Source of the DNA: Malurus cyaneus samueli
Lineage: Eukaryota > Chordata > Aves > Passeriformes > Maluridae
Direction of reading: 5' to 3'
Length of the DNA stretch: 64,000 nucleotides
Assembly (NCBI GenBank): GCA_009741485.1
Contig: CM019236.1
Coordinates: 37,484,732-37,548,731 of the forward strand
Below the pieces are notes generated by a model. That model worked only from the letters and a program-made list of their open reading frames with translations. It did no database searches and had not been told where the DNA came from. Numbering within the stretch: position 1 is the stretch's first letter; each line of letters opens with the position of its first letter. This document shows positions 23,861 through 36,900 of this stretch, one piece after another. Both the position numbers and the translations under genes were made by a program.

Positions 23861-25780
23861 AGCAAAAGTTCTTGGTCTGGTTATGAGCTAAATCTTACTG
23901 GCACATCAGTAAATAGAGGAAACAGTTGATTGTGCAGCCAGTGTGCTGTTACCACCACTTGTTAGGCCCACTCTATTTCTGTCACTGCTTTTTGTCTTCT
24001 GCAGGCTGTCTGAATGGGCACGTTGGCTCTTACTGCATACTGCAATGCTATCACCTTAAGAGTAGGTGAATGTTCAAGTTAGGATGTGCATAGCAGTCAG
24101 CACCAGGGAACCTCAGATGTTGACTCCACAAGGTATATTACCATAACAAGTCAGTAACAATTCCTGTTGAATTTCCTTCACTGCTGTGCAGCTCCTAACA
24201 AGCAAACAGGAGTCTTCTCTGAGACTAAGTACACAGTATGTTTGTGTGTTCATGGATTTTCATCCCAAACCAGCCTTGGGATCTGCAGGTCTGAAAATTA
24301 GTGTCTCTGGTACCCTTTTCTCCCCATAGTTTTTTTCTAAACATTTGACAGGAAAGGCAGTGCAATTCTTTAAAGGATTTAGAAGATAAATATGTTTTAT
24401 TGTTTCTATGGTCCAGTGTTTCTCATAACTACTTCTGTGGGAATGCACAGTCTAATCTGTTAACTGATCCAAGGAAATACTGTTTAAGTAGTTGCATTAA
24501 TTTGCATTTGCCATTAACCTAATTTTTTGTTCATTCCCTTTGAACTATGTTCTGTTCCTCTTTCTTCATTTAAATACACTCAGTTCAAGAGTCAATTTGT
24601 AAGTATGTTTAGAATTGCCATTTAATAGCAGAATCTGTTGTGGCTTTGCAAAATAAAAATATGTTGTTGACACTAGGTTCAAGTAGACCTGTTCTGTGAA
24701 ATAAAAAACTACAGTAAGATTTTCTATTGTGATACCTCTGTTAAAAAGTTCTTCTTTGTTTAATGCTTCATAGTGAAGTTGCTTCTATTTAAAGCATTGA
24801 GTTTGATCTTGGCTTTGATCTAAAGCTTTTGATCTTGAAAGAAGGATGTGGCAGTAAAACAAAAAGGCTAGGGGAGATTTTCCTTTTTTTCAAGGTCTCA
24901 AGACTTAATACACAGTTATTTATACACTACCTTTATTTACTTAAATCTTTTTATAAAGTCCATCTAATCTTATATGTTGAGGGTTTGCTCACACACATGC
25001 TTAGATGAGCCCTATTCTTTTGCAAGAACATAATTGTTTGAGATTTTTCAGGGAATATAGCAATATAATTTTATAAAGACTATGAATAATTTTTAAAATA
25101 CAGACAATACCTTCCTAACATAATTTTAACTATAACAAGTATGGTACAGTCTATCCTTTACTGCCTGTTGTTTTTGAAATATAAACACAAAAGCACTTGA
25201 TAAGATTGTAACTTAGGAATTTGTAGCATTCAGATTTTGTATGGCTGACATAATGTGGATATTACCTAACATGCTGGAGTTTGAATTTACTCTTCTGAGG
25301 GTGCAAAAACATCTGATGAAGTCCCATGCCTAAATTTAATCACCTGCTGGCAGCATCTTGTCGAACAAATGAAGGCTTTAGCTGAGGCCTCGATAAATGT
25401 CTTGCTGTGATTCAGTATACCTAAAAAACTGCTTTGGATCTTGTTTTTAAGATGCATTTCAGACCCTCCAAGGTAGTTTAGAAGTTGGATTCTAAAGTTG
25501 GATGTGCGAGCAAGTACCAAGGCCAATCTTGAATCAATTAATTGTTGATGATAACTTTTTGAACTATGCCCACCAGACTACTCCTACGCCGCGTAAAGAT
25601 CTGTGACAATAGCATGTTATAGAAAGGCTCATAGGAAGGCGGGTTTCACAGTAAGGGTCTCGAAGAGAGAGCGTCTCTAATAATTAGGCTGCAAATCCGT
25701 GACAAGCGTTCATGCGGAGGTTAGGGAGGATCGTCCCGTCGGTGACGCTGTCGGGGGAGCGCGGGCTGCTCACCTGCTGG

Positions 25781-25798
25781 CGGGGCGGGGCGGGGCGG
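25781..25798 (+). promoter_or_regulatory. Tandem GC boxes (Sp1/KLF-type)
   Basis: Three overlapping GGGGCGG words in 18 bp at the 5' side of the CpG island, a typical arrangement in TATA-less promoters. Confidence 0.65.
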
Positions 25799-25881
25799 TC
25801 CGAGCCGAGCGGGGCCCGCGGCTGCCCCACCGGGGCTATCACGGCACGGTGCCCGGCCGGGCTGCCCCGAGCTGCCGGCCC

Positions 25882-25888
25882 TGACGTC
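25882..25888 (+). promoter_or_regulatory. CRE-like site TGACGTC
   Basis: TGACGTC matches seven of eight bases of the palindromic CRE bound by CREB/ATF proteins. It lies about 85 bp downstream of the GC boxes, within the CpG island. The motif alone does not prove binding. Confidence 0.45.
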
Positions 25889-26186
25889 TTTAAGGCAGGC
25901 TCCTCCTCTCCGCGGGGTTCCGGGGCCGGAGCACGGGGGCGGGGGACCCTGCGGAGGTGTTTCATTTCCTAGCGAGGGCTGCGGTGTGCCGCTGCCGAGC
26001 CCGGGCACGGCGGGATGGCGTGGGACGGATCGGTTCGAGGCGGAAAGGAACGGGAGCGGCGCTGGGGGCTGGCGGCGGTCGGACCGCGCTTCCCCGCGCC
26101 GGCCGTCCCAGCGCCCCGGCGAGTGGAGCGCATCGCGGATCCTCTGCTGGCGATCCCTCCTCACTGGCGCCTTCTCCCCCGTGTAG

Positions 26187-26249
26187 CCCCTGCTGGAGGA
26201 GGGACAGACGTGGAAGGAGTGTCAGCTCGTCCACCAAGTGAGCGGCGAG
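26187..26249 (+). other. Candidate exon with two in-phase alternative donors
   Basis: A CTTCTCCCCCGTGTAG acceptor-like tract ends at 26186. Two GTGAGC donors follow, at 26238 and 26250. Both resulting exons are multiples of three (51 and 63 nt) and open in the frame reading PLLEEGQTWKECQLVHQ, the longer one adding VSGE. Alternatively the block is simply the end of a continuous first exon that begins nearer the GC boxes; an ATG at 26015 in fair context reads through here in another frame. I do not recognise the peptide. Confidence 0.3.
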
Positions 26250-29200
26250 GTGAGCAGGAAACCTTTCGCAGCTGTTACATTGCACCGTGCTTCTTGCCCT
26301 TTCAAATCTGCTCCTGGAGTTTTCTATCTGACGAGCCATTCCTACCCTGCCACGCTTTTGCTTTAAAAAATAATTGCTTTCGCATTGTGAATAAAAATAT
26401 TAGTATGGGGAGGAAAAAGCCCCACCAAGTATTATTACTTTATTTAATAATAACAACCACGCCATACAAAATTTGGAGTTGGTAGTCTGGAACTGTATTC
26501 GAGTGGGTAGCTGGAAATCTCTTACTTGAAATAGAAGGTGTAATGGATAAAGCACAGATATTTTCTCCAGGATTTTTGCATACAGCGATGACAACTTTCC
26601 ATTTGTCAGCCTGGTCTGACATCAGACACGCTCTTTGTGCAGAGCGCCTTGAACCAAAAGCTCTAAGATGGAGAGCATCACCTCACACTTTGATCATGTA
26701 CAAGTAGTAACCAGATTACCTAAGACCACGTCACTTTAGTGGGGAAAATGCTTTTCCTTCCACTGAAAGCAACAAAAAAGTTGTCTTGGATATCTATAGC
26801 TTTTTACTAATGCTGAGTAACTACAATCAGGTTGGATCTTCTACCTAAAAAAAATGCACCATGGTTTTGAACTCTAGTCACAAAATGGATTCAGACAAAC
26901 CAGAGGATCAGAAAAAGCAGCAAAAAGAAAATGAAGCAGGATGAAGCAGTTTTCCAGAAGGTAAGCAATTATGATGTCAGTTTGTGTAATGGGACAAAGG
27001 GCAGCAGATCCAAAATGCTTTCTGATTATGCCTTCTTAAGCTTGGTAGTGATGTTACTTAGCATATTCAGCAAGACGGTAGTAAATGGGTGTTACAGATG
27101 AAGTTTCAGAGTCACTATGTTGTTACAATGGCAAGAAATTAATAACCTTTTTAGATTTCTGTATTCAGGGAATAGAATTTTCATATACTCTTATTTAACG
27201 GGGCATTCTCAGGAATGTAGTCCTTGAGAGCTTTTGACAGGACTTGGATCACTATTTTCAGATACTGGTAGGTGAGAGACAGTTTTCTTGATAGATATTG
27301 GGACAATGATGTATGTGATGTGCATGTTGAAACAAATAGTCAGACTATGTTGCTTACTGTTCAATCAGAGAGTGAGTTTGAAAATCATGTGTTTGTAGTA
27401 TACGTTTCAGTTAATGAAAATGTCATGACTATTTTAATAATTACTACAGAGGATATTGAAACCCGAGTACAGCCAAATGTAAACAATTTTAAAACAGTGA
27501 ATTTTGATTAAGCTATTGTGAAAGACCTGTTTTATAAGGTTGAATTGACAATTTAAATTGCAGTATGGAGAGGTAAGTAGTTAACTGATACTAAATACCT
27601 GTTTTCTGTCCCTTGAGGGAAAAAAAGGTGAATAAAGATGCACTTCCAAATGCATTATTAAAAGAACTGTGATTTTTTTTTTTTTTTGCTTGTTGTGGTT
27701 TTGAAAACAAAGTTCTGATAGTATTTTAAAGCTCTTGTTGCCTTTAAAGGATTAAAATAGTAGTGTGTTGTTTTGCTGCTTCGACAGTGCTTCTAAAATA
27801 CAAGATGAATCATTGCTGTTTCTGTAGCCAAATTCTTCCTGATAGCATGGCTGCCAACTTCTGGGATCTGTTGCCTTACTATGGGCATTGCAAGTATATG
27901 ACAAATGCCCACAAAGTGCATTGTTGTGGGTGGATGATTTACCAGCTCCATGATTAGCTAAAAACCATCAAATAGCATCCTTCAATTCACTACTTTTATT
28001 TTGTAACTGGAATACATCATCTAGGAAAGATGTTCTGTGGTGTTGTACTTTAGAATGATGTGATCTAAACAGAGATAGCATAAACTGTTTCACCAGATAA
28101 TTCCATTTCTTTTTATATTTCTGTATGTGAGTGTGTATTTGTGGGTTATGTGTAACATTTGTATTTACAATCATTTTATGTTAAGATGAAGATTTTTTTA
28201 AGCTAAAAATTGTATCGCCTTGGGAATTTGAGAGTGAGATGCGTTGGTGGTACAAATAATTCTAGTACAAACCAGTCTACATACATTTTGAAGCAATTTT
28301 AAAGGTGCAAAGTAGGTCCCCTGTTATGCCTGAACAGTAGGTTTAAAAGTGCTTTATGCTGTTATACCAGTAATAATCTCTTTTTATTGGAGAAAGCTTC
28401 CTTAGTGCAAAATCTCTTTGTACTGATAAAATTCCTTTTCTGTTGAGGACGTTGTTCTCCAAGTGCTTCACAGCTGGTGAGAAAGAACTTAAGCATGTAC
28501 CTTACTGTGTTAAAAATGCAAATCTTGACATGCAAACTCATAAGATATACTCATTGTTTTTTCAAATAGTAATTCTAGAGCAAGGTCTGTGAGCAGACAT
28601 ATCAATTAAAATTGAAGGCAAGCATAACCACTATCTTCTAATGTCTGTAAGTATTAATAATTAATGGAGATCAAGTGCAGATTCACTGCATAGTACTCAA
28701 CCACTTGGGAAGCAAGAGGCATAACAATAATCTTATATTTGATAGTAAACTATTGACTATTCACTAGGTTGGAATTCTTTATATTGCCTAGAAGTATGGC
28801 CATTGCAATGGTGACTTTTCCAATGCAGTTACAGGTAAGAGAATAGAAAACCAGTGAGGCACCTACCTGGTTTCTAGCAGAGCTTTATTATTTGGCTTCA
28901 GAGTTGGTTGCAGCTAGGTTTCCTGCACTGAGTTACCAGTGCAATTCCTACTCTGTGTGGGTGGTGCTAATCTCAGTTCCATGAGAACTCTTGATTTTTA
29001 ACTGTATCCATATTATTTTATAGAAGAAATTGCATTGTAGAGAAGTTAAAAGTATATTCAGAGATAAACAAAAGAACAAATAAAAGCATGTAATGGAAAA
29101 GTAAAGCAACCATGAAGATAGTAGACAATAGTAGGATAGTAGAAATAGACAGTAGAAGTAATGGCGTGGATTGAGAAGAGGGTGGTGAGAAGGCAAGCAA

Positions 29201-29313
29201 TAAAGAGAAGTCAGAGGGTTGGTACCAGCTCATATTACAACTGTGATTAAAAAAGGATATTGATGTATTTTGCTACATCTAGAAAACTTGAGTTTTGCTT
29301 TGATCTTGCTTAT

Positions 29314-29395
29314 ACTTTCAAAACTAGCACCACCTTATTAAATGTAACTTCTAAACTTTCAAAATGAGCACGAACTTTTTAAATGTAGCATCTAA
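29314..29395 (+). repeat. Tandem duplication, 41-bp unit, two copies
   Basis: Two diverged copies share ACTTTCAAAA, AGCAC and TTAAATGTA in the same order, offset by 41 bp (starts 29314 and 29355). Confidence 0.75.
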
Positions 29396-29461
29396 GCTTT
29401 CATGTGCCTGTGCTGTCGATTTTCCTCTAAGCTTTCACATGCCTGTGCTGTCCATTTTTCC
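29391..29461 (+). repeat. Tandem duplication, 35-bp unit, two copies
   Basis: Starts at 29391 and 29426. Both copies share TCTAAGCTTTCA and TGCCTGTGCTGTC, with only a few mismatches and a one-base length difference at the end. It directly abuts the 41-bp duplication, and the units share a CTAA(A/G)CTTTCA core. Confidence 0.9.
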
Positions 29462-32400
29462 TCTATCATTTTTCTTCTTTGTGATAGGAAGTCCAGTTTC
29501 TCACACAAGATGGATGACTTTGATATAGTGAGATACCACCAAATCAAAGCAACTTCTGCATCCATGTATAAAATCTAGGACAGAAAGATAACTGTGTGAA
29601 GTAAGTGAAGCAGAATTGTGAAGGAAAGGTTGCTGGCAACCACTGGGTAATTGCCTCTTGGAAAAAGTTGCCTTCTAAAATGTTGCGTTTGTAGGAGCTG
29701 ACTTTACATACACCTCTCTGTATTGAAAAAACATTTGAGGATACCATGTGCTGGATAAGAGCTACGTGACTGAATGTTAACTATGCTCAAGGGAGCCAGT
29801 GGGGAAGCTGGTGTGGAAAGGTGTGGTGCTGCTTTCCAGTGTGGATTCACATGGTGGATAACAGCAGTATAACAGAATTGGTGGGTGAGAAAGATTTTTA
29901 GCCAAATAGCTGTGGGTTCTTACACTTTTACTCTTCTTTCTTTGGGGGATTTTTTTTATTTTAAGCTTTTTTTAAGTTTCTAACTTTTTGCTGTTCTATC
30001 TCTGAAACTTCTTGCATTTTCTTAACATCTTTTATGCCAATCTTTTCTTTCATACTTCCTTTTCACATGTCTTGTCTGTCCATGTCCTCCTTTGATGCAT
30101 TTGTCCATGATCACCTTTGATACTATTGACTCCTTTCTACTTTCACTCACTCTATCAGTTTGACAAAAAAGGGAAAAACAAGTTGAAAAATTTTAAAAAG
30201 TTGCCTTTTGCTCACCCTGCTTTCTGCTTATAGTTCTCTGTAGCTACTCTTCTTGCAGTGTGTTTACATGTGCACAATATTTAAATACATTCACCCCTTG
30301 CATTTCTGCTTTTGTTATCCTTCCTATTCTCATACATTTTTTCCTCCTCATTTGATATTATACTGTTTCTTCATGTTGTCATTTATCTGGTCAGCACATC
30401 TAGCAATCAGTATGAGTGTCAATTCAGAATGCTGTTTGTGTGTGAAATTTAGAGGTGTGACAGAGTTGGTAAGAAGAGTATGATAGAACTGTTGACTTTG
30501 TGACGATGATGATGAGGATGATTATTACTATTGTGATGTTTTAATAATTGACTGCTTGAAGAAAGATTCTGTTATCCATACCAGTGCTGTGTTAGGCAGG
30601 AGAAAATTATCTAGTCAGACTAGTGGAATTGTAGCATGCAGTCTGTATCTGCTGTGGAATTCTTGGGGAAACATCTCTTCATTAGAAAACTGAATCGCTT
30701 TTACGTGACGTTCAGTGTTAAAACATAAAAGCTGCTTTGAATATATTCCAGTGGTGTAAAAAGTGTCATCAGATCAGATAACAAGGATACACAGGATTTA
30801 GGAAAAATGCTAAAACATATGTGTATATACACACTAGATAAGGAACTTGTTTCCTGCAAATGATCAAAATTGCATTAGACTGTTTCAGTTTTAGTTTGAT
30901 TGTGTACTGAAACTTTGGGGAGCGATTCAACTTCTCCACAATAATTTCTGTTGCTTTCTCCAAAATAATGCTAATGTTTTCATTATATATAAAGTTTGTC
31001 TGCTGGTTCATTAGCAGTGTGACTGTCATTGATTTTTTCCTGTTGGTTGTTGCTCTTGATCCTTTATGTCACTCCAGATATTTATAATTGTTAGTATTTA
31101 TGCTCTGTTAATAATCTGAGCAAAAATACTTTGTTGATATAGCTGTTCAGTTTCTAATGAAAAATAAGACATCCAAATCATTGTGATATATATGACTAAT
31201 GCTAAATGCTGTAAATCCTTGTCCTTTAATAATAAATTCACCACTGTGAGTGAAACACAAGAAACAAATCTTGTAATTCTCTAAAATGAGTTGTCCTGTT
31301 ATATGGCAAATAGAAAATATTTTGAAATCTCATAAAAAATACTGATAAAAAAGTACAGTGTGGTGAAAGACTAGAAAATTTGTTCAGGATGGTGTGCTTC
31401 TGCTTATTCAGGTGAACAGTATTAACATATAATGTATAAAAATTATATTGAAACTTTAATTGGCATGTATTTTTTGTTTCTCAAAATGAGTATTTTTACT
31501 TGAAGCCACCAAAATATGGATCAAACTAAGACTCAAGTCTGAAAAAAATTCTTGAGCTTGTGCGCTGCTAGCAGCTAAAAGGAACATGCTGAAAGGTGCT
31601 AAATGGTTATTCAGAGAGGCTTCAGTGATGTTATTTGTTGCGCCAAATTCTGTTAATTTCACACAACTTTCTAGGAATCCTGTAAACTGGCCTTCACTGA
31701 GTACAGAAAACTTTTAATTATTTTCTCATTCAGAAATTTGAATGGAAAGTTATCCAGCTCGTGCACAAGATCTGATTTGCAATAAATGTTACTGAGCTGT
31801 CGGGAAAACAGACCCTGTCATTTAAAAGCTTTTCTTCTGACTACATATGAATATCATTTCAGGCCATTGAAACTAAGCATTTTTACTATTTACTTTTCCA
31901 CCCTCATAAAAATATCTGTGTTTGTGAATTGCTTGGAAACTTTCCATTTGAAAGAACTATTATTTTTTAGGATAATGCTGCTGCAGAGTTCGCTTAAGAA
32001 ACATTAAATAGAACAAGCAAATACTATGTATTGTATATGTGTATTAAAAATGATTGAGTGAAATTTTTGGTTTTGTAATGTTATTTTTTTAATAGTCCTG
32101 TTCTAACCATAGCATCACCAGTATTTTATTTGTAGTAGTAACATGCCAGGATCATAGTTTTCTTTTTGATAGCACCCACCTTTCTTAGCAAGGATTTGTT
32201 GTTGTATTGTGCATTTCATGTTGAATCTTACAGATGGATATTAAGTTGTCAAAGAGTGAATGTTCTCATTAGGCCACTTTAGAACAACATTTTCAGATCA
32301 ATGAAGCAACTTATCACCGAGTATATGGAAATGCATCTTCTCCCTTTATGACTCTGAGATGACCATCTCTAAGCTAGGAGATCTCAGGCCAGTGTGGCTA

Positions 32401-33850
32401 TGTGTTGAAATAGTTCAAAGTTTGCAAATTAACAGCATTGCTGTTAATTATAGCTGTCCATCCATTCTGTGCAGTGGTAGATTAAGACCACTTTGTTGTA
32501 AAACACAAGATTTGTCCAGAAAGGCAGAAAAAGGCATATTTAGTAGAGAGATTTATTGATTTTGATTTGTCGGATGAGTTAGTCATGCATTTGTGATTGT
32601 TTGGCTATCAGTCTCTGTGGAGGCATTTTGATAAGGTGAGGTTTGTGTATGTTATTATATGATGCTATCTAGCTGAACTGCATTACTGGGATTGACTACT
32701 GTCCCTAACTTTTTCAGTCTGCTGTTTCTAGTTATAAAGCCCTATTTTTGGTGGTTGAAACATGATCATTTATACCTTAGCTTATAAGAAAACTTTTGTC
32801 TTTAATAAAGCAGGAAATGGAAAATGTGAGAAGAGTTTTGTTCTTTCCAAAGTAGAAAAAAAAAGGCATTTGATTGTTTTTAATGCTTCTCAAATGTATG
32901 CCCCCACCAGTGTTTATGCAGCAAATTCTCAGTGGTGATGTAGTGAGTTGTGGTAGCAGAGAGAAGGCTGTCCCTTTCCAGACATTTGCAACTGGAGCAG
33001 CATACCACACTTGAAAAAAAAGTCATAGACTGCATTCAAACACTCCATACATTTTCTCCTACAGATTTTTCCTATGGATTTTTTATTAGCTGAGAATATA
33101 CACTTGTGTGTGCCACTTGAATAATCCTCTTGATTTAAATGTCCCCAGGTTCTTGTTATGATTGACTGTAATGACTCCAAAGAAGGCTTATTGGTCTGCT
33201 GGCTCAAATGTATGCTTTATTTCAGTCTTACATGTGTTTTATTGCAGTTTTATATTTATTGCGCATTGTCAGAAATAGTCGTAACTATTTTTTAATGACT
33301 AGTCTTAGCTATTGTCCTCATCGTATGGCTATTTTCAGTTTGGATTGTGTTCTCATTCTTTGTAATAAAAGCACATGTATAGTTGTCTATAAGTGCAGAC
33401 ATTATTGTTTTAAGAAATGTATGAGCAGAGAAGATAAAGGCTAGGCCTTCTACAAAACTGTTAAAAAGGTTTTGGTACTTCTTAATCTGCTTTTTCTACT
33501 GTGGCTTTACGCCACAGTACTGAAAGTAGTCATGGTCACAAACTACTGTCATTCTCTTCTCCCCGTTGGAGTCCCCTAAGAAGCTCTTTTAGAGCAGGAA
33601 GATAGCTCATGGCTGAAAGCAAATTCATTTTTTGTGGCTTTAACTAAGTGAACAGAATTGAATTCTTGAAAGTGTGTGAATTGTACTGTACCCATCTGGT
33701 CTGTGTTGCATATATTTTCTTGTGTTTTCATGTGGGCACAAACCAAGTGACTACTCACAAGTTAATTAACCTCATCAATGCTTTACGTGCTGGTTTTGTG
33801 AAACCTATGCCAACATTTGAAACTAGACTACTTCTCAGCATTACCATGAA

Positions 33851-33867
33851 TGTATATATATATATGT

Positions 33868-33902
<35 letters not shown>
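33851..33902 (+). repeat. Compound microsatellite (TA)n(CA)n(TA)n
   Basis: A TATATA stretch, then about eleven CA units, then another TATATA stretch. Likely length-polymorphic and partly self-complementary. Confidence 0.95.
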
Positions 33903-36900
33903 AGTACACACACTTAAATTTTTTGTAGTTTTCATTTCAAAATGATTGCCAGTGACAATTTGCTTAATTAAGTAGATTTTTTTTTTTGTCCTCAGTTCTG
34001 AGTCAAATGATTTTTCAAGAAAAGCTTTTATCTGGAAAAATTGCTGATGAAAAGGAAGATTAGGCAATTATATTGCTCTGGATGTCTTTTTTCTCTTTCG
34101 GCCTTAAAAGTAAAGCCATCCATTGGGTATTTTCAATTAAAGTTGTTAGAGCTTTATATTACCATGTTCCTGTAAGATATGCGGTGGGGAAGTCCACAAA
34201 AAAGAAGGCAGACGTGTGAGCTCCATCATTTCTGGTAATCCTAACAGATGTGTAAGGAGGAAGATGACATGACTGTCCCAACCACAGGAACTATTTTTGT
34301 TGCCACTTCGAGCCTATGAGATGGTTTGATCATGAGACACAGGTTCCTTGTTGAAATTGGATTTCATTACTTTTGCTTCTTAAAAAATGTAATGTTTTGG
34401 TTTTATGAATTGTGTGCTACATACTCTTCAGGCTGCGTGCTCTAAATGTGCTGCACACCATGTAATGAGCTTGCCTTACAGACTTCACTTGTAATAGAAA
34501 TACCTGAGGAAAAAAGGGTTTTAGGGCTTAGCATGGAGGAATAAGAAGGGTCTCTCTTATATTGTCATCCATATTTCAAAAGGAAATTAAATACAGCAGG
34601 AGAGTATTAAACATTTCCATGCTCAAGATCCTTTATTGGATCTTTATTTCAAAGAGAAGAAGACGTGTAGTGCCAGTTATGCAGTAACTATGGTTGTCTT
34701 GTTTTGTTTAACTCAATTTCTCTGTGTTTTGGCTAGACTTCTGACAAACATGGTGAATCTATTAATATATTAAAATGCTTTACTGAGCCAGGTCTTAGTC
34801 AGTCATCAAGATTTACTTTCCAATTGACCACTTCCACATTGAAGAGGAGATTTGATTTCATCTAATTGTCCAAAGAGTTTTTGATTGGGAGATCTCTTTG
34901 TCAATATTTTTAAATATATCTATTTATCTATATTTTACAACATAGATGACACCTTTGGGAGATAGAAGATAATATTTGAGGGAGAATAACTGTAGAATCA
35001 ACTTGTCTAAAGCTCAAATTCCTTTTATGTCATGCAATTTCCTCTCTGCTCTTTTGCTTGTTAAAGAGATTGCTTGTTAAAGCAAAAGTAGGTTCCCTTC
35101 TGAGTGTATGTCAGTTCATTCTTGTGCAACACAAGCAACACAGGTGTTCATATTTAGAATAAGTGATTGCTTGACGAGCTTGGGAAGCCAGGGAAAGTGA
35201 ATTCAGCTTACCTGGTTCTATAGATAAGAATATCTGAAAGGAAGGTGCATTTTGAATCTCTTCCTAGTCAATATAATTAATATGCCATACTTATATTCTA
35301 CTAAACTGGGTTATTTTGCAACATCTGGTTATTTTGCAAACATTCATATCAAGGAATTAAACATTTCTCTTCTTTGAATAATGACTATGCGGTAGTATGC
35401 TATGTTTTTCAGTACAGGAGAGGAGATGTATGTGACAGCAAAATGCTTGTCTATACTATATGCAGTGCTCCTAATTTTACAGCCACTCATAGTTGCAGGA
35501 TTGAGTTCTATAAAAGTAGCTGAGAGATTCAAGACATGTCAGAAGCTGCTACTTAGTAATGTGAAGATACAGTTTTAATGCAACTCAGTGTTCACAAGAT
35601 GTCTTCTACTAAAGAAATGCAAAGTCCTGCTTACAGAAAGATCTGATTACCATTGAATGAGATACCTCAAAAACATGTAACATCTCTTAAAATTCTCTGT
35701 CATTCAGAACTGAAATTAGAATGCTCATCTTGATTTTACATATCATGATACAAAGCATGGAGATAATAGCCTGTCTGAAAACACCTAAGAAAGTTGGGCA
35801 GAAGGAAATGGACTGAAATCAAGTTTCATGGCCCAACATAAACCTTCACTCACAGCTGTCTGTATTATAGATAAGAATTAGGCCACACAAACTTCCATGA
35901 AGCAGTTAGTTCATTGCGCATCAAAATATGTACAGGTTGGTGATATTTTAACCTGCAGTATGGGTCAGAACAGAAGCTAGATTTGTGGCTTTGTTTCCCA
36001 AGTACTATGAAAGGCCCAGCGCATATAGCAATGTAATTGAAAATATGATCTTGAGGATGGGAAGATTCATTTTATCAATATTTATTTTGTAATAAAACAT
36101 ACTTTCTATTAATTACTTACAGCTATAGTGATTTTAGATAATAAGTATCAATTATAGGTGTCGGCTTTGAGTCTGTTTTAAAAAATAATTTAATGGACAA
36201 CTATTTACCTTCTTGTCTTTGACTGAATATGTGTATGCAACCTGTAATCTGTAATGCCAAGGGAGAACAGAATAATGAATAAAAGCTGCTAAATCATGTT
36301 TGGTTTTTTTTAATGCAAATAATTATGATTGTAAAATTGGAGGTAGTACAGAGTTGGAACCTGTGATAAAGAAAGTAGCATACGTAATCCTTTGCTACAG
36401 AAGTGTATTTATCCTGATAATGTGTGTTGCTTCACAGCTACGTGGAACAGAAATGTAGAGTTAAGTGTCTTGTGTGCATGTTTTGTGTAGCTATCTAGCC
36501 TTCTGGTATAAAGGGGTATGTAAGTAAATATTTAACTGGTTATATTTAGTTGAAAGTATCTGGTCAGACTACCAGCTTCGCTTATACTTCATCAAGAAGA
36601 CAGTTTCTTTTTCTGAAAACAACCCATTTTGTACCTCCAGAGAGTATTTCATATCTTGTGCTGTTTTTAATCAATTAAAGCCTGTGAATATCCCATATAG
36701 GAATTTGTTTGAAGTGTTGTTAAAAAGGAAGGTTGTGTAATATCAATGACCTAGATGGCATGTAGATGCTAAGTCTTTTCATTTGTTTTCTCTTGTCCAG
36801 AGGATTGAGACAGGAAGCATTCTTAGAATTATTTTTAGAGTTTTAAAAGTCGACCTTGATTTCCCTATGTAACAATAATCCCTTGGCTGGACCTGAAAGC

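Larger units (their letters stand above)
21431..25699. other. Gene-poor intergenic or intronic DNA
   Basis: No recognisable exon or transposon. Simple tracts include C14 at 22509-22522, a T-rich run around 22960-22985 and a pyrimidine-rich tract at 23762-23860. The open frames here are low-complexity or short. Confidence 0.6.
25700..26275. promoter_or_regulatory. CpG island, probable promoter and first exon
   Basis: A sharp switch from AT-rich DNA to about 570 bp of very GC-rich, CpG-dense sequence, then back. It holds a tandem GC-box run (GGGGCGGGGCGGGGCGG, 25782-25798), a CRE-like TGACGTC (25882-25888) and candidate splice signals at its 3' edge. No TATA box is obvious. This is the usual look of a vertebrate housekeeping or developmental promoter. 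The strand of transcription is not certain; the donors at 26238 and 26250 favour plus. The long open frames on both strands (up to 156 codons) reflect high GC and none shows a recognisable domain. Confidence 0.8.

Noticed and set aside
26885..26961. Possible small exon: an ATG with an open reading MDSDKPEDQKKQQKENEAG, ending just before a GTAAGC donor
   Set aside because: The frame stops at a TGA before the donor, and the upstream acceptor lacks a pyrimidine tract. It could be a non-coding exon, but there is no positive support.
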